Below are positions 60,160 to 64,000 of a DNA stretch of 64,000 bases, in pieces. Made by a program: the position numbers and the translations under genes. This DNA is from Mangifera indica (Eukaryota > Streptophyta > Magnoliopsida > Sapindales > Anacardiaceae): positions 5,704,001 to 5,768,000 of the forward strand of contig NC_058156.1 in NCBI RefSeq assembly GCF_011075055.1. Direction: 5' to 3'. Positions within the stretch are counted from its first letter, which is position 1. Every line of letters starts with the position of its first letter. The notes beneath the pieces are model-generated. The model was not told the origin of the DNA. It ran no database searches and saw only the letters and a program-made list of their open reading frames with translations.

Positions 60160-61490
60160 ATGATGTTACACATAATCAATTTTTATAAGACATGCTTGCT
60201 ACATTTTAGGTATTTTTATCCTAATCCAAATGCATGCATCAATTGAGAAAGAGAAAGAGAAAGAATAGAGTTTGATCAACTTTGGTCCTTGATAGCAGAA
60301 TCCAAAAATGGCTAAGCGTTTTCTAGTAAGGAGAAGAAGTGTCTCTTGTGAAGAAAAGGTGTCAAGATCATCATGCAACAAAAGTTAGGTAAGTAAGACT
60401 TTTTTCCCTTTGTTACAATTATGTATTTGATGTGCAATGAGGTTATTCTTCTGCTAGAGGCATGTATATAATACCATTGATGTGGATTAATTGTGGATCC
60501 TATGTGTAGTCTTGATATATGAGTTTTGATGTTAATATGCATATGTTCTTATACTAGAACTATTTGGGAACAAAGTGTTAGTGATCCGATTATTGAGAAT
60601 ATAATTTGATAATAAGAACCTATTGATTGGCATGAATCATGATGAATTGCTAGTATATTGTGAAATGGTATGCATCTATGATATCGAGTTTCAATGTGTA
60701 TTATTTCATACCAATTCATGTTTCATGTTGGCATAACTTTAAAGTATGATTAAAAATGCTATTTGTGTGTAGAATCATTGCCAAATGGATAAAGAAGTCA
60801 TAGAGATAGATTAGGTCGCGAATTGGGTCGTTATGCTATTTTTAAGGTTTGACACATGACCGTATGATATAGAACACACACCCGTATATGTGACAGCTAG
60901 GAATTCAGCTTAAGTTTTTCAGCAATCCAATGATTATTGGACGCTGATAACTATTCGATGGCTAACTAGGGCACAAGGTTTACTTGTGTATATCTTTTGC
61001 ACGATTGTGTATTAGGTGGAATGACTAAAGAAGTATAATGGTTGAGATGGGTTAAGTTTGGAAAAATAAACTAAGTATATAAAAATGGCACATGTCTATG
61101 TTGAGAGACATACACCCTTGTGTATGTATAATTTTACTAACACGGGGATAGGCCACAAGGACAAAGGGTCGTTTATAAATTATTGAGCCAGCACGTCTTG
61201 TATAAAGCACAATAGAGACATGCCCTTGAGGGGATAGTCGTGTCTCATGCATAAGGAAGATACATGCTTATGTATCCCAGATAACACACCATTATTTTAT
61301 GATACGAACATCTTCTGAAATGCTTCTAACCGCTTTTATTTAAAGGGTATTTTTGTAATTATTGTTTTATGAATGAATTATATGTTTTATTTATAAGTTT
61401 TAAATGCTTTTAAAAACAAACATGTTCAATTAATTAATATAGTGACATTTTTTTCTAAAGGGTAGTACTTATAGAGGGGGTGTTACAAAG
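60160..61490 (+). repeat. gypsy-type LTR ending GGGGGTGTTACA
   Basis: It ends at AGGGGGTGTTACAA (about 61477-61489), the canonical terminus. A donor-like AAGTTAGGTAAGTAAGAC lies at about 60381 and TTTTTATAAGACATG at about 60180 may be the promoter; both match the layout of the LTR at 7560-9350. It contains the second copy of the 278-bp direct repeat (61022-61297). The two ORFs near 60199-60542 (minus) have no domain. Confidence 0.5.
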
Positions 61491-62040
61491 CCTAGAAGGT
61501 CACACCCACAAGCCTGATAAGTTTGAAATATATAAGGGAGAGAAATAATAATCTGGGGATGACTCGCACCTTCCAAAGGATAATGAAGTAAAATCATGTA
61601 AAAGAGTTACATAGATGTATTTTTGACATTTTAAAAGGTTAAGGTGTCATGTGATATAATATGGGTGCTTAAGGCTTATTATGAATACATGGATATGAAA
61701 ACTAAACAATAAAGATTATTTAGTCCGGTGTCATGCAAAATTAATAATTACTTTTATCCCACAACTATATATATCAATCATATATCATATTTTGACAAGA
61801 TTTGTTATTTGAAACCAAAAACTCTCTCTCTAAACTTTTGAAAACTTAGGCTCTCATATCTCTCAGGGGTGGGTGGATACTTTTGGAGACATTTGTGTGT
61901 TTAAGTTTTCTACTACATCAAACCAAACATTTTTACAAAGGAAAAAAGGTACAAAAACTGGACTTTTTCTTTTTATTATGCTTGTTTTCATCTATTTGGT
62001 ATTTTCATGCTTGAATAACTTCATACATATCTTTTTTTTT
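61491..62040 (+). repeat. copia LTR-like fragment
   Basis: 61495-61770 is a diverged copy of 2325-2590 and of 63040-63300: AAGGTCACACC, GGGATGACTCGCACCTTCC, AAGGTGTCATG, and GTCCGGTGTCATGCAA. The sequence then goes on AACTCTCTCTCTAAACTTTTG. No coding sequence. Confidence 0.5.
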
Positions 62041-62044
62041 TAGT

Positions 62045-63440
62045 GTATGCCCTAGAAACCATTCATGTTATTGGTTTCATGACATTTCATTTTGTATATA
62101 TGTTATTATGACTTATTAATAAAAGAAAGTTTTCTTTTGTTCATATACGTAAATTGTTTTCTCTATTGGTTTAAATATAAAGTATGTATGTAAATTATCC
62201 AGATAATTTACTGATAAATAAAATTGGATTATCGAATTGTTCACTATGAACATGATATTAGTTGGGCAATAATGTCACAAAGTAGGCACACTTAATGTTT
62301 CTATTGAATATTATGAAATGATATTAGTGTGGGTGATGATGATGGTCATGCCACTACGACATTGGTATAGATTAATGATTAGTGAATTGTTTTTCAAAGG
62401 TAACCAATTATGATAAGTCACATGGTCATTGTAATGTAGTTAATGACATATCATATGATTGTACTAGTATATAGAGTAATCCTTTGACTTGAGATATCAT
62501 GAGCGGATCTGATACAGATGCATATGGTTCATATGTGCACAAATACTGAGCTAGTCATGTTTCGTATAAAAGGTCATGTTGGTCATGTGTTGTTTGTATG
62601 TGAAGACAAATGATGATTAAGATGGGATCCATTGACTTAGAGTTATTGGATTCAAAGTATCTGTTGACTTAGGAATTATTTGGTTCCAAGTTCTTACACG
62701 AATATCAATAAATATTGGAAACAAAATCTCTTGCTAGAGTATAATGTAATCATACGAAGTATGTTCGTGATGACATATTTAGAATATATAGATCGATGAT
62801 TCGTAAAGTATCAAGATAACAGTTTTGATTATCCATGAACCCAGACTCAATTAGGATTTAACAATAGAAGGATCTTACCCACACAAGATGTACAATTGAA
62901 AAGTAGGTTTGATGAAGTATTTCGTTATTGTGGTTTAGGGACTATAACACATTACTAGATGTTTACCATAATTGTTGAGTCTTTGGACTTGTTTTTCAAA
63001 TCATCTGAAAATAGCTTACAACTATGCTACAATAAACCTAAAAGGTCATACTAATAAACAAAATGTTTAAGAGAGTGAGAATTGATTATTTGGGGTTGGC
63101 TAGCACATTCCGAAGGATAATAAATGAAACATCATATAAGATGTTATATGGGTGTGTAAATAACATTTTAAGAATTAAGACGTTTATGAGATAAAATTAA
63201 GGTGACTAATGTCTATATAAGATATACATATATGGCTATTATGTAAATAGAGATTTTTGCAAGGTGTCATGCAACAAGCAAGAAATTGCTAATTAAGTCC
63301 ACCAATATATAAAGCTAAAGTTAGTGGAATTTTATGGACATGTTTCATTTTAGCTAAAAATTTCTCTCACCTCACTTTCTGCCACTAATTCGGCTAAGGC
63401 CGTTTTTATGCTTGATTTGGTGCAACCCTATGTAGATTTC
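62045..63440 (+). repeat. copia LTR-like sequence, copy B
   Basis: It begins near GTGTATGCCCTAGAAACC, a typical copia LTR start. 62165-63420 matches copy A (1455-2660) in direct orientation, including GATATTAGTTGGGCAATAAT, CAAGGTGTCATGCAA and AATTAAGTCCACCAATATAT. A TATA-like CCACCAATATATAAAG sits near 63299. No pol sequence lies on either side inside the window. Confidence 0.6.
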
Positions 63441-64000
63441 CATCATCCTTTTCACCTCAAATTTTACATTTTTCTCAAGCATTTTCAACCATAAAAGCAA
63501 CAATTGTTAAACTTGGTACCCTAGTTTGTTGTGCTTGAAGTATCTTGTCACCTGAGTTTCTAAGATTGGTGAACTGTTATGTCACTATCTTAGAACATGT
63601 GCTCATTGGTAGATATTTTCAAAAATAACAATATATCCATATTTATAGTATGTTTTTGGAAGTTGGGTTTTAGGTCTTCTTGGTATGGTTTCAGACAACC
63701 CTATGCAAGGGTTGGATATATAATTTTACATGTGTCTTCATTGTTGCAACAATTTGTTATTGAGACCAACTAGTTCTTATTCCTAACTTTAATGTGAAGG
63801 ATCTTAAAAATACATAATTTGTTCTTGGTATTGAGATCCACTATAATAGGAATCGTTGACCTTTTTGACTTATCTAAAAAATACATACATGGAACGTATG
63901 CTTAATGATGCAAAATGTAGAATAACAAGACAAATGATGTGCATGTTGTGAAATGAGATAAGTCTAGCATAAATTTGTATTTAAAGAATGAGACTGAAAG
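63441..64000. other. unassigned sequence at window end
   Basis: No ORF, RNA or repeat recognised. Position suggests the rest of the copia LTR or its leader. Confidence 0.35.

Noticed and set aside
57590..60160. 8-bp TSD CTTGTGTA for the fourth hAT
   Set aside because: The right flank reads CTTGTGTA, but no matching 8-mer with a TAGAGG-type terminus is found on the left; the left end seems lost.

Overview
This is a piece of a plant nuclear genome, almost certainly a dicot: strongly AT-rich, gene-poor, full of intron-containing remnants, LTR retrotransposons (Ty1/copia and Ty3/gypsy chromovirus types) and hAT DNA transposons. It holds one intact protein-coding gene. That gene is on the minus strand at 26907-33237 and encodes a calcineurin B-like calcium sensor of the CBL1/CBL9 type (8 coding exons, 213 residues, N-terminal MGCFHS acylation signal, C-terminal FPSF motif). 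No other coding region looks functional. Nearly everything else is transposon-derived.

Layout. 1-1440 is a decayed copia reverse transcriptase/RNase H, followed by LTR-like sequence that recurs at 62.1-63.4 kb. 3.4-14.2 kb is a jumble of copia and gypsy LTR fragments, including a copia LTR with a decayed primer-binding site and a gag remnant (6.37-7.2 kb). 15159-21149 is a hAT element with a near-perfect 8-bp target-site duplication (TSD). 22426-24818 is a second hAT with a perfect 8-bp TSD. Both sit inside minus-strand LTR sequence attached to a chromovirus integrase remnant (25.5-26.2 kb). The CBL gene follows. Its introns carry a tandem three-copy LTR-like element of 1.4 kb, a small hairpin MITE and a probable hAT-type MITE.

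Upstream of CBL is a 1.14-kb non-autonomous hAT (34649-35787) that carries three small exon-like blocks of a host gene, apparently from the plant EMB1579/RSA1 (CCAR1-like) gene. After it come a local segmental duplication with ~145-bp repeats (35.5-37.3 kb), a tandem array of ~59-bp monomers in a ~177-bp three-monomer higher-order pattern (37.5-38.7 kb) and a ~0.9-kb foldback hairpin with an (AT)n loop (39.5-40.4 kb).

42990-54593 is a third hAT with a perfect 8-bp TSD (ATTTTTAA). Its transposase gene is split by a 7.2-kb gypsy chromovirus complex (44435-51650, own 5-bp TSD AGTTC). Inside this complex a ~1.9-kb piece spanning the integrase end and half an LTR has been copied in inverted orientation into the 5' LTR. 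This makes a ~2.4-kb near-perfect palindrome centred near 50.44 kb. The window ends with a truncated fourth hAT (57.8-60.15 kb), itself interrupted by LTR sequence, and more LTR fragments. The insertion order can be partly read: gypsy LTRs first, hATs into them, and one gypsy complex into a hAT.
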